A DNA stretch of 32,550 bases from an uncultured Myxococcales bacterium (GTDB lineage Bacteria > Myxococcota_A > UBA9042). Location of the stretch: assembly GCA_903924465.1 (NCBI GenBank), contig CAIYBN010000024.1, positions 1-32,550 of the forward strand, read 5' to 3'. Shown here piece after piece: positions 1-7,416 of the stretch; the first letter of the stretch is position 1, and the number at the start of each line of letters is the position of its first letter. A program made the translations under genes and the position numbers. Under the pieces are notes generated by a model. It saw nothing but the letters and a program-made list of their open reading frames with translations. It was not told where the DNA came from and made no database searches.

Positions 1-1459
1 CAGACCACGCGGCACTTCCGGCGCGGCGCGCGTGCGGTCGAATCAAGACGCGCCACCTCTTGCCGTTGCTGTGCAGATGACCGAGTCCAAGCGCGCCCAA
101 CCGCCTGCCAAAGTTGGTCGTGTTCATCCGCGTATGGCCGTGGCGCTCACGCCATTCGTCAAAGTGTTCGTAGAGTTCCATCGCGGGCGTCGACTTGTCG
201 CTGACCTCCAGACACTCCAGCGCCCACGTCGCGACCGCGTCGCCGTTCAGCTTCCAGTCGCTGGCGGCGGCGTGCGCGCTCTGCGGCCGGACAAGATGCC
301 CCCGAAGCAGCAGGTCGGTCAGTGCGCTCACCGCCGCAGCGACGATCTGCGGGGCTTCTGCGGCGATTTTGTCAGGCAGCGCACGGTCTTGCTGCTCGCG
401 CGGGACGGCGTTCGCGCACGCCAGAAGCACGAAACGGTCCAGTAGCGCCGCGTCGCGACTCGGCGGCAGTTCGTTCGCCGCGAAGACGTGCGCGCAGCGT
501 GGAGTCCATTCAAACGGCTTTTCGCACGGCCGGCGACAGACCACGGGATCGCCGGACAGAATCGCCTTGGGCGCCTCGCCGTCCAAGAGTTCTCGCGCCG
601 GCAGTTCATTCACGCGGTTGATCCGGCCGTCGGACAAATGGGCGCGTTGGTACTCGTTCGACATCGCTTGCAGGGGCACAGACTTGCGGCTGTCGGCGGG
701 GAAGCAAACAGAGATTGCGTGCAGGATCTGACTCTTGCCCGTGTCCTTCGGTCCGACAAGCAACGGCGTGTCCTTGTACCGAGTCGCGATGCCGCAGATC
801 GCCGCACCGAGCCACTCCCAAAAGTAGCGCACGCGCTCATCCAGGTCGTCGCAACCAGCCCACGCTTGCGCCAGCAGGCGATCCACGCTTTCCGGGCGGC
901 CGGCATTTGTCGGCAGATTGAACGGCGCGGCGTGTTCACGCTTCACGCGATGCGCGCGGGTCAGCGGTTCCACGGCGACGCTCTTGCCGTCGATTCTGGC
1001 AAAGCAATTCGCGAACGCGGCCCCGGCGGGCGCTTCGGCGAAGAAGTTCGGGTCGTGCAGGTGGACTTTGCAGATTTGGACAACTCCTTTCGCTGCGGTG
1101 GACGAGAGGCGGATGCGGCGAAAGGTGTCTGGCGCGCCGGGCTTGGCGATGCGCACACGTTGGCCGGCGTATGTGAGCGCCCTGCGGGTGAGGTCTTCAT
1201 CGTCCAGCATCGCCCAACTCGCACCGTTGAACAGCCAAACGCGATTCTCAGCGCAGACGACGTCGCCTTTCGGTCCAAGCTCCGCCGCGAGGTGCGCGCC
1301 AAGTTCAGCTTCGTCGCCGCGTTGAAACGATTGCGCGACATCCGTCCCGCCGCCGCCCGTTCGGTCGCCCTCCAATTTGTCTGGCACGGCGTCGTCGAGA
1401 ATGTGGCGTGGCATCGTGCCCGCCTTGAAACGATCAGCATAATCAAGTACATTACCCAT
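1..1459 (-). CDS. D5/P4-type SF3 helicase (phage/plasmid primase C-terminal family), partial at the left edge
   Basis: This is probably the replicative helicase of island A. Reading leftwards from an ATG at 1459 (GGAG 8 nt upstream), the frame stays open for 486 codons to the window edge, so the C terminus is missing. A Walker A loop, GPKDTGKSQ, has its lysine near residue 242. About 50 residues later comes the Walker B-like stretch DGRINRVNELPA, and then FAANELPPSRDAALLDRFVLL, which fits the sensor and arginine-finger region of SF3 helicases. The N-terminal part fits the D5_N region (DUF5906-like). The gene follows the TOPRIM primase after 75 bp on the same strand, so the two probably act together at the island's origin. 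Family knowledge: proteins of this class unwind origins of P4-like satellites, phages and plasmids. A long opposite-strand frame across this region is a shadow. Confidence 0.85.
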   Translation of the reverse strand, partial: MGNVLDYADRFKAGTMPRHILDDAVPDKLEGDRTGGGGTDVAQSFQRGDEAELGAHLAAELGPKGDVVCAENRVWLFNGASWAMLDDEDLTRRALTYAGQRVRIAKPGAPDTFRRIRLSSTAAKGVVQICKVHLHDPNFFAEAPAGAAFANCFARIDGKSVAVEPLTRAHRVKREHAAPFNLPTNAGRPESVDRLLAQAWAGCDDLDERVRYFWEWLGAAICGIATRYKDTPLLVGPKDTGKSQILHAISVCFPADSRKSVPLQAMSNEYQRAHLSDGRINRVNELPARELLDGEAPKAILSGDPVVCRRPCEKPFEWTPRCAHVFAANELPPSRDAALLDRFVLLACANAVPREQQDRALPDKIAAEAPQIVAAAVSALTDLLLRGHLVRPQSAHAAASDWKLNGDAVATWALECLEVSDKSTPAMELYEHFDEWRERHGHTRMNTTNFGRRLGALGLGHLHSNGKRWRVLIRPHARRAGSAAWS

Positions 1460-1534
1460 GATGTTGACTCCATGCGGCCCTCACAGCCGCTGTTGACTGG
1501 ACCGGCCCCGCGCTACAACGCGGGGTCGGTCTCT

Positions 1535-2602
1535 TTACGCGGCCAATTGCCGCCGACAGCGAAGGTAGCGACAGCCGCGTCCTTCGATCTCTCGTCTCCA
1601 GGCGTTCGCTTGATTGTCGCCTCCTGCGTCCGCGTGAGTCGCGACCGCGACGTCCCAACCTCGCGGGACCAGCGCAAGAATCGCCGCGCTCGCGCTTCCG
1701 GAAATGCCACCCAAGAGCGCCCCGCGCACCGTGGCCGGTTGAAGCGCCAACGCCAGAAAGTCCGGCACGCCCTCGCAAATCGTCAGAAGACGCTGTTCCG
1801 CACCGTCCCCCAAAAAATCCTCGCTTACCGCCATGACGAGGCCTCTGTGACTGTGCCCGCGTGGCGACAGCGCCTTCAGCCCGCCGCCGGACGCGCGCAC
1901 GCAGCGCGCGTGAAGCGATGCCATTCGCAGCCGAGAGCGTCCATCGGGGTCTGGCCCCCAAAGCGGCACAATCAGACGATGCCCGGACTCTCGCCAAGTC
2001 CGAGCGCCATAGCCCGCCCACGCAGGCGACGGTGAAGCAGGCAGCGCCCGCGCGAGGTCAAGTTCGGCGATTCGCGCGGCGGGCAGGCCTCGCGCGCGTT
2101 CAAGCCATTCGGCAACGGCGTCATCATCGGTCACGGCCGGCGCGTGAAACCAAACCTGCGCGACCTCCATCGCGTTCGGGCGCGACGGCGGCGCCTCGGC
2201 CGCCGCGTCCGGCCAGCGGCGCGGCGCCACGACTGACTTTCGCTCAGCCCCCGGCGCGTCGCACCAGCCGTTCTGCGCGAACCACTCGCGGATCTTGGCA
2301 GAAGTGCTTGCGTCGCCTTTCTGCCAGCGTTCGCCGGTGAGTTGCCAGGCGACAAGTCCCGGACTGTCGGCCGTCGCGCCACATCCGTCGGAACCGTTGC
2401 TGTAGCAATGCCACCAGCCGCCGGGCAAGATCGCGCACCGGCCGCGCGAGTCTCGCCGTCCGGGATTCGCGCGCGTCGCCGCGCCACAGCCGGGACAGGG
2501 GCCAAAACTCTTGCCGTCCCGGCCAAGCGATAGCCCGAGCGCTGCCGCCACGTCCAACACCGGGACAGCTTTCGCGCGGTCCAGCCACGCCGCAGGGTTC
2601 AC
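1535..2602 (-). CDS. DnaG-like primase: N-terminal zinc-binding domain plus TOPRIM domain
   Basis: This would be a DNA primase for island A, making RNA primers beside the downstream helicase. I chose the GTG at 2602 because GTGA overlaps the stop of the upstream AlpA gene, giving a 355-residue protein. Near residues 36-60 are CPGCG and then a cysteine/histidine-rich stretch with WWHCYSNGSDGCG, matching a CHC2-type zinc-binding domain. Near residue 275 is TICEGVPDFLAL, with the TOPRIM glutamate. Near 323-330 is HADAGGD, the acidic metal-binding motif. The middle has no motif I recognise. The protein is shorter than chromosomal DnaG and lacks its helicase-binding C-terminal domain, as expected for a mobile-element primase paired with its own helicase. 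An upstream in-frame ATG at 2650 exists but lies inside alpA. Confidence 0.85.
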   Translation of the reverse strand: MNPAAWLDRAKAVPVLDVAAALGLSLGRDGKSFGPCPGCGAATRANPGRRDSRGRCAILPGGWWHCYSNGSDGCGATADSPGLVAWQLTGERWQKGDASTSAKIREWFAQNGWCDAPGAERKSVVAPRRWPDAAAEAPPSRPNAMEVAQVWFHAPAVTDDDAVAEWLERARGLPAARIAELDLARALPASPSPAWAGYGARTWRESGHRLIVPLWGPDPDGRSRLRMASLHARCVRASGGGLKALSPRGHSHRGLVMAVSEDFLGDGAEQRLLTICEGVPDFLALALQPATVRGALLGGISGSASAAILALVPRGWDVAVATHADAGGDNQANAWRREIEGRGCRYLRCRRQLAA

Positions 2603-2802
2603 GACTTCGCCCACGCCGCAGGAGCCGCCGGGGCGCGCGCCGCGATCCATGCAGCGACATCGGATTCGTACCAGCCGACGGCGTGAACGGACAAATTGAA
2701 CTTTTTTGGAAACTTCCCGGCACCTTCCAGGCGGAGGATGCTGCTACGGGACAGGCCGACCATGCGGCAGACTTCTGGCAATCGGACGATTCGACTGGAC
2801 AT
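2599..2802 (-). CDS. AlpA-like helix-turn-helix regulator (MerR-type winged helix)
   Basis: A 67-residue DNA-binding protein. The stretch RLPEVCRMVGLSRSSILRLE is a helix-turn-helix of the AlpA/excisionase type, followed by a basic wing and VGWYESDVAAWIAAR, the usual C-terminal part of the family. The start at 2802 is supported by GGAG seven bases upstream; an in-frame ATG at 2826 has no better signal. The stop overlaps the GTG of the primase gene (GTGA), so the two are translationally coupled. Family knowledge: AlpA proteins activate integrase or excision functions in P4-like cryptic elements. Island B has a homologue in the same relative place (14256-14465). Confidence 0.85.
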   Translation of the reverse strand: MSSRIVRLPEVCRMVGLSRSSILRLEGAGKFPKKFNLSVHAVGWYESDVAAWIAARAPAAPAAWAKS

Positions 2803-2945
2803 TGCTGGACTCCGGCAGCGCGCCACTGCGCCGCGTTGGAGTCCACACTAAGGTCAGCGAATTCAGCCGAACAGCCCTTGAGATCCGGGCTAACCGGCTG
2901 GGGGTTCCCGGAGATTACCAGTAAACACAACGTCTTGTGCAGCGG

Positions 2946-3812
2946 TCAGTTCTGTTTTGGAGGAGCCCCACCATCCTTGCGTGCGGCGGGGTTGGCAACT
3001 GTCGCGATGCGTTTCTGGGCATCTGCGCCATGCCCGCGCGCTGCTGCGACCGCTCGGACGTCGGCGTTGGTCGCAATCTCAGGCGGATGCCAACATTCGA
3101 TCCACGCGCGGACGGCAGTCGCGAGTTCCGGCGCGTGGCGGGGGTGCGCGGAGTTCAGCAGATCAGCGAGCGCCCCCCACGTCACTCCATCGGGTAGCCG
3201 CAAACCCGGCGGAGGCGCATCCCCAACGGCGGCCAAACCCTCGTCTTGGGCCTTCAGACGCTGCCAAGCTCGCGCCGTGATGCACAGCCTGTCGCTAGCC
3301 AACACGAAGCCGATTGGACCAAGCACCTCATCCGGCAGATCCAAGATTTCGCCACTCCGGCCGGTTGCCGGGTCACGGACGCGGGTAACGAGTCCGCTTC
3401 CCAATTGAAGCACGCAGAGAAGCTGTTCACCGGGGACCGTGTCGGACCTCAGCGGCTCGATCTCGACCCAGGCCGTCGACGGAACGCCAAACTTCTGAAC
3501 TTCTGAATCGTCGTCGTCGCCTTCGGCCGCGCTTCGCGTCTCCCGCTCCGCCCGTCTGCCTGCCTCGGTCTTCGCTAGGGTACCGAAGTCGATTCGCACT
3601 TGCGCGAGCGCGGCGTAGTCCAAGCCTGAACCCAAGTTCGCAGGCTTCCCGTCGGCGGGTTTGCGACTGTCGGCCATGCCCCACGCAACCGGCTCGCCGC
3701 AGAGCTTGAAAACAAGCGGCACGATGTTCTGCATCGCCAGTCGGCAGAATGCCTCCACGGGCATCCCGACGCTCTCAGCAAGTCCGACCACGCTCAAGTG
3801 CTCCGCGTCCAT
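2946..3812 (-). CDS. Uncharacterised island accessory protein, coupled to integrase
   Basis: A 288-residue soluble protein with no assignable function. The ATG at 3812 overlaps the integrase stop (TGATG); a GTG one codon upstream (3815) is also possible. The N-terminal region begins LSVVGLAESVGMPVEAF. The middle is acidic and low complexity (EGDDDDSE). The C-terminal part reads LPDGVTWGALADLL, then PELATAVRAWIECW, and ends IATVANP with a GGAP tail. That tail resembles a C-terminal region I have seen in uncharacterised proteins of prophages and genomic islands. A related protein occupies the same slot in island B (13150-14136), where the counterparts are LAEAAERLGVAVDGL, LPEDVTHEQLASLF and LEAAVRLWLTA. 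The conserved position between integrase and AlpA suggests a role in integration, excision or copy control; that is inference. Confidence 0.75.
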   Translation of the reverse strand: MDAEHLSVVGLAESVGMPVEAFCRLAMQNIVPLVFKLCGEPVAWGMADSRKPADGKPANLGSGLDYAALAQVRIDFGTLAKTEAGRRAERETRSAAEGDDDDSEVQKFGVPSTAWVEIEPLRSDTVPGEQLLCVLQLGSGLVTRVRDPATGRSGEILDLPDEVLGPIGFVLASDRLCITARAWQRLKAQDEGLAAVGDAPPPGLRLPDGVTWGALADLLNSAHPRHAPELATAVRAWIECWHPPEIATNADVRAVAAARGHGADAQKRIATVANPAARKDGGAPPKQN

Positions 3813-5128
3813 CACGCCCCCCGCACAACGCGCAGGTGCGACTGTCCGCGCGCCGCGCGCATAGCCGGGGGAGCGTCCGTCCCGGGAACTTGCGCGGCTT
3901 TCGGCGAAACCGTCGGCGCGACTTCCGGCCCGGCCGCATCGTCATCCTTCGCAGCCGCCAGCACCGCAATTCGCTTGCCCCAAATGTCCAGCGCCGCCCG
4001 CTTCTCGCCGTCATAGGTCGCGCGGTTGTAAATCGCCGTCGGACCTTGATCCTTGTGATTCAGGATCTTCCCCAGTACATGCGGCGCCGTGCCCATGCTC
4101 CCCAGCGCCGTCGCCGCAGACCGGCGCAAATCGTGCGGCGTGAAATGCGCCGTTTCCAGGTGATCCAGATTGCGCGCGAGCGCCCTCGCGACCGCCGTTT
4201 CCACCATCGGCTTGTCACCGCGCGGCGACGCAAAGACGATCTCGCGGTCCGGGTTCACCAGCTTCGCCACCGTCAACACTTCCAAGGCTTCCGGCGACAG
4301 CGGTACGCGATGCGGCAGCTTGTTCTTGGCCTTGCCGCCGGGAATCGTCCACCAGCCGCTTTTCAGGTCAACTTCGTCCCAGCGCATTGCCAACACTTCG
4401 CCGCAGCGTTGCGTCGTCAGCAGCACCAGCAACAGAGCCAGCTTGGTTTCGTCCGCCATCGCCGTTGTCGGCAGCTTGGCGATGACCTTGCGGATCTCCA
4501 AGTCCGACAGCGCTCGCTCGCGCTTGTGTTCCACGCCCGGCGCCTTGATTCCGAGGCACGGGTTGCCCGGCACCAGATCCGCATCCTGCCATGCCCAATT
4601 GAACAGCTTGCGAAGCAAGGCGAGCGTGCGGTTGGCCTGAATCGGCGCGCCCCGGTCAACGATGGTTTTCAGCAGCGCCCGCACGTCGGCTTTCTGAATC
4701 GACTCCGCCTTGCGCGTGCCCCATGTCGGTATCAAGTCGGTTTTCAGTGCCCGTCGGTCGCGTTCTGCGGACTTTTTGCGCGGCGTTGCCCATTCGTCGA
4801 TGTAGCGATCCGCCAACTCTTTGAACGTCGGAGCCTTGCGCGCCGCCGCGTTGGTTTCAACGGTCGCGGCACCGGGGTCAATTCCCCGCTCGCGGCGTTG
4901 CATGGCGTCGCCAGCGGCCTTGTGCGCCTCCGCAACCGTCATGGCCGGATAGGCTCCCAACGTCATCCGCCGCACCTTGCCGTCAAACCGGTAGAGGTAT
5001 TGCCATGACTTCTGCCCGGTCGGACCTACCCGCAGCGCGAGCGTGCCGTTGCCGTGCGCGTTGCCCTCGCGCACTTCGTACCGCGCCCCAGTCGGTTTCA
5101 GGTTTTGGATCTGCTTGTCGTTGAACAT
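3812..5128 (-). CDS. P4-type tyrosine integrase (island A)
   Basis: A 438-residue site-specific recombinase that would insert and excise island A at a tRNA gene. The N terminus (DKQIQNLKP, then LALRVGPTGQKSW and YRFDGKVRRMTLGAYPAMTVAEAH) is the arm-binding DUF4102 domain. A SAM-like core-binding domain follows. The catalytic domain shows the first arginine in TTQRCGEVLAMRWDEV, the HxLR box in TPHDLRRSAAT, the later histidine in ILNHKD and the tyrosine in TAIYNRATY. The start at 5128 places DUF4102 at the N terminus; upstream in-frame ATGs (5239, 5170) add a low-complexity basic stretch. It lies next to its probable att site (5313-5355), and its stop overlaps the start of the accessory gene. 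All catalytic residues are present, so it may be active. Confidence 0.93.
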   Translation of the reverse strand: MFNDKQIQNLKPTGARYEVREGNAHGNGTLALRVGPTGQKSWQYLYRFDGKVRRMTLGAYPAMTVAEAHKAAGDAMQRRERGIDPGAATVETNAAARKAPTFKELADRYIDEWATPRKKSAERDRRALKTDLIPTWGTRKAESIQKADVRALLKTIVDRGAPIQANRTLALLRKLFNWAWQDADLVPGNPCLGIKAPGVEHKRERALSDLEIRKVIAKLPTTAMADETKLALLLVLLTTQRCGEVLAMRWDEVDLKSGWWTIPGGKAKNKLPHRVPLSPEALEVLTVAKLVNPDREIVFASPRGDKPMVETAVARALARNLDHLETAHFTPHDLRRSAATALGSMGTAPHVLGKILNHKDQGPTAIYNRATYDGEKRAALDIWGKRIAVLAAAKDDDAAGPEVAPTVSPKAAQVPGTDAPPAMRAARGQSHLRVVRGA

Positions 5129-5200
5129 CGCCGCGCCGCCTTGCCGTCCGGGGTTTCGCCGGGGTTGCATCGGGGTTGCGTTTGACCCCTTGGAACGGGC

Positions 5201-5299
5201 GGAATCACTGGATACCGCCGGACACGATGCTACAGACAACTTGCTAGCATTGCAAGGCTAATGTAGGATGGTCTGGAATTTCCGGGAATCGCTGGATAC
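5201..5299. repeat. Pair of 15-bp direct repeats beside att site A
   Basis: GGAATCACTGGATAC at 5201-5215 recurs as GGAATCGCTGGATAC at 5285-5299, 14 of 15 bases identical and 84 bp apart. A weaker third relative, GAATCGCCGGACGC, lies at 5371-5384 beyond the tRNA scar. They sit between the integrase start and the core site, where integrase arm-binding or excisionase sites are normally found. That role is inference. Confidence 0.5.
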
Positions 5300-5312
5300 G
5301 CGACATTCTGCG

Positions 5313-5355
5313 ATTCGTAATCAGCAGGTCGACGGTTCAAATCCGTCTGTTGGCT
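5313..5355 (+). other. Attachment-site scar: isolated 3' half of tRNA-Thr(CGT)
   Basis: The sequence starts in an anticodon loop (TTCGTAA at 5314-5320, anticodon CGT). It continues through the 3' anticodon stem, a five-base variable loop, a perfectly paired T arm (GACGG, TTCAAAT, CCGTC at 5331-5347) and the 3' acceptor strand TGTTGGC with discriminator T at 5355. No GCCAACA acceptor strand, D arm or matching 5' anticodon stem lies upstream, so this is not a whole tRNA. Tyrosine integrases of this class recombine at the anticodon loop and leave such 3' halves as the direct repeat at the far att site. Its orientation puts the island on the left and chromosome on the right. Confidence 0.78.
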
Positions 5356-5399
5356 CTGAAATCATTAGTGAATCGCCGGACGCTTAGGGACGAAAACAA

Positions 5400-5428
5400 C
5401 CGCGGGACAGCCGCGGGACGTCCCGCGG
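5400..5428. repeat. 18-bp perfect palindrome with an extra half-site
   Basis: CCGCGGGACGTCCCGCGG at 5411-5428 is a perfect palindrome. Its half-site CCGCGGGAC is also present at 5400-5408. There is no T-run after it, so it is not a typical terminator. It lies just outside att site A in a gene-free stretch (5356-5621) where I see nothing else. A protein-binding site or a remnant of another element are both possible. Confidence 0.5.
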
Positions 5429-5621
5429 GCTAGGGTTACGCGAAAGAGTGCCGTGAAGTTGGGCGGTTCCAGGGAGGGGCTGCTGATTCTGGGTTCTGAG
5501 CATCAGCGGCACGGCGAACTGGTCCGGCGGTGAGCGGAATCTGAACGCAAGTGGCGACTGGCGAAGCGGGACCCCATCCTATCGCCTATCAGCTTGGCGT
5601 TCGAGCCGCTGGGGGCATGCC

Positions 5622-5891
5622 ATGTTTGGTTTTCTCGTCTACTTCTCGTGTGTCGTTCTGGCCGGGTTCTTTGCAGCCAAGCGGGGCCGATCCATGCTCG
5701 GATGGGCAATAGTCGCAGTCGTCGCCACGCCGATCATCGCGGTGCTGGCGCTGCTGGTACTCGACGACAAGTCGAAGCTTCAGGCAGAATTGGAGTTGGA
5801 GGATGCGCTTGACGCGCTAGATGAGGACGACAAGCAACCGTCGGCCAGAGTGGTCAATCCGCGCGACTGGCGCCAGCGCAACAACAGGTAG
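5622..5891 (+). CDS. Small two-helix membrane protein, unknown function
   Basis: An 89-residue protein with two predicted membrane segments: FGFLVYFSCVVLAGFFAA (about residues 2-19) and LGWAIVAVVATPIIAVLALL (about 27-46). The helices are linked by a short basic turn (KRGRS). A strongly acidic cytosolic tail (ELELEDALDALDEDD) and the basic end PRDWRQRNNR follow. The ATG at 5622 follows a G-rich stretch (CTGGGGGC) that can act as ribosome binding site; an out-of-frame ATG nearby is less likely. Similar short proteins are common and uncharacterised. It lies outside the att scar of island A and so probably belongs to the chromosome. Confidence 0.65.
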   Translation: MFGFLVYFSCVVLAGFFAAKRGRSMLGWAIVAVVATPIIAVLALLVLDDKSKLQAELELEDALDALDEDDKQPSARVVNPRDWRQRNNR

Positions 5892-5940
5892 TCGCACGCT
5901 TCGCGTACTTCGGGGCGAATCGTTGAATGATACGCGAGCT

Positions 5941-5983
5941 GGAGGAAAACATGACTGCGCCGATAGCCGACCGGACGCTTTGA
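5941..5983 (+). other. Strong ribosome binding site with a 10-codon open frame
   Basis: GGAGG at 5941-5945 is followed five bases later by ATG at 5951. The frame closes after ten codons (stop 5981-5983). The strength of the signal next to an integrase remnant suggests the 5' end of a gene cut short by rearrangement. A leader peptide or chance are alternatives. Confidence 0.25.
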
Positions 5984-6028
5984 ATGACGCGGCATCGGCT
6001 CAGGCGCAACAATGGGCGAACATCACGC

Positions 6029-6421
6029 TCAGCCCTTCCGCCCGCCAACCACGCGAATCGGCACCACGTTTCCGCCCACAACCTGCTCCGCCGCATCACT
6101 CCGGTCCATCACCCGCGCCAACGTGGCGTCCGCGATACCCGCGTAGTGCCGGGCCGTCGTACTGACGTCCTGGTGGCCAAGCAGGCGTGAAACCTCCAAG
6201 ATGCTGGCCCCCAACTCCAACCACCGCGCGCCCGCGGACCGCCGGAGCCCGTGGAAGTCCACGTGCGGCGTGATGCCCGCCTTCCCGCACGCCGCGACAT
6301 TCCGGCCGCACAGGTTGCCCTGGCCTTCCCCGCCCGCGCTGAAGATGTACTGCGAGTCCGGCCACTTCTTCTTGGCCTCGGCGAGCCACGTAGCGGGCGA
6401 GGCGAGCGGCGTTTTCTGGTG
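6029..6421 (-). pseudogene. Tyrosine recombinase remnant (C-terminal catalytic part only)
   Basis: The last 115 or so codons of this frame match the catalytic end of a phage-type integrase: HVDFHGLRRSAGARWLELG (HxLR box), VSRLLGHQDVSTTARHY (histidine and tyrosine nucleophile), then ADATLARVMDR. The recognisable part begins around TPLASPATWLAEAKKKWPDS. Upstream in the same frame the sequence turns arginine/proline-rich and loses any resemblance to an integrase, and the arm-binding, core-binding and first catalytic arginine regions are missing. The gene is therefore truncated or frameshifted and unlikely to be active. Its subfamily differs from the integrases of islands A and B, so it records a third, older integration. 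I see no gene in the rest of 6422-6686. Confidence 0.75.
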
Positions 6422-6686
6422 CGCCCTCGCTCGCTTCGCTGCATGGACGACTCGGGCCGCGCGGTGGCGTCGGCGAAAAGGACCGATCTCCGGCGGGCGG
6501 AATGGCGAAGCCGTCAACAAACCTGGATGACGGGCGACGGCCGGTGGACGCGGAGCGGGCAAATTGGGCGGTCGACGTCTCGAGGCACTGCGCCAGACGC
6601 ATTTTGGTTTCTGCGCGTCGCCATCGCTCACCGTGGACGACGTGTCCAGCGAAGACCTGACGATACTCGGCCAAAACCCATAGCGG

Positions 6687-7292
6687 CTATGGCACTTTCA
6701 CGCCGCGTTGCACCGCCGGACGCGCTTCCACTTCGCGAAACCACCTAAAAATGCTCGGAAATTTTTCACCGTCTAGCGGCGCCTTGTAGAAATTGACCCA
6801 GGCCGCGAGCCAAGGCCATGTCGCGATGTCGGCAATGCTGTACGCGTCGCCCGCGAGGAACCGCTGCTGCGCCAATTGCGTTTCCATGACGCCAAACAAC
6901 CGCTGAACTTCGTTGGAATAACGCTCGATGGCGTAGGGAATCTTCTCCTTGGCGAAGACCGTAAAGTGGCCGACCTGGCCCATCATCGGTCCAATCGCCG
7001 AGGCCTGGAACATGCACCACGCCAGCGTCGCATAACGCGTGTTGCCGGATGCGGGAAGCAACTTCCCTGTTTTTTCAGCCAGATAGATGAGGATGGCGAT
7101 ACTCTCAAACACCGCGATGTCGCCGTCCACCAGCGCCGGGATCTTGCCGTTCGGATTGAACTTTTGGAACTGAGGCGCGAACTGCTCGCCCTTGGTGATG
7201 TCGACCCGGTGCACGGTGTACGGCAGGCCGAGTTCCTCCAATGCAATCGAAATCTTGTGGCCATTCGGCGTGCCAAACGTGTACAGATCCAT
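6687..7292 (-). CDS. Glutathione S-transferase, Nu-class / YfcG-YghU-like
   Basis: A 201-residue cytosolic GST. The N-terminal thioredoxin-like domain carries TPNGHKISIALEELGLPY (the Thr/Asn pair that binds the glutathione thiol in Nu-class enzymes), FNPNGKIPALVD with the cis-proline, and FESIAILIYLAEKTG, which holds the glutathione-binding Glu-Ser. The all-helical C-terminal domain has GPMMGQVGHF, IPYAIERYSNEVQRL and YSIADIATWPW, the usual GST N-capping box. The pattern closely follows E. coli YfcG, a glutathione-dependent disulfide-bond oxidoreductase. Length is normal. The ATG at 7292 has GAGG seven bases upstream. It stands alone, in chromosomal backbone between the two islands. The assignment to Nu class rests on recalled family motifs. 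Confidence 0.93.
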   Translation of the reverse strand: MDLYTFGTPNGHKISIALEELGLPYTVHRVDITKGEQFAPQFQKFNPNGKIPALVDGDIAVFESIAILIYLAEKTGKLLPASGNTRYATLAWCMFQASAIGPMMGQVGHFTVFAKEKIPYAIERYSNEVQRLFGVMETQLAQQRFLAGDAYSIADIATWPWLAAWVNFYKAPLDGEKFPSIFRWFREVEARPAVQRGVKVP

Positions 7293-7416
7293 GGCTTTCC
7301 CTCAAGCAGCGCGGGTGCATGCGCGCATGGTGGGTATACGCGCCGTCGGTGGCTTTGCACAGGCCAAACTCACGAAGTGGCGCTGCAGTTTGGCAAGGCA
7401 GCGCCCCGCCCACTGC

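Noticed and set aside
488..2035. 515-codon open frame on the plus strand
   Set aside because: It covers the helicase and primase of island A, whose minus-strand frames carry clear Walker and TOPRIM motifs. The plus-strand translation is arginine-rich without motifs.
3749..5008. 419-codon open frame on the plus strand
   Set aside because: It is antisense to the island A integrase, which has all catalytic residues. The product is an Arg/Gln-rich shadow.
5313..5355. Functional tRNA-Thr gene
   Set aside because: Only the part from the anticodon loop to the discriminator base is present. Nothing upstream can pair with TGTTGGC or with the anticodon stem.
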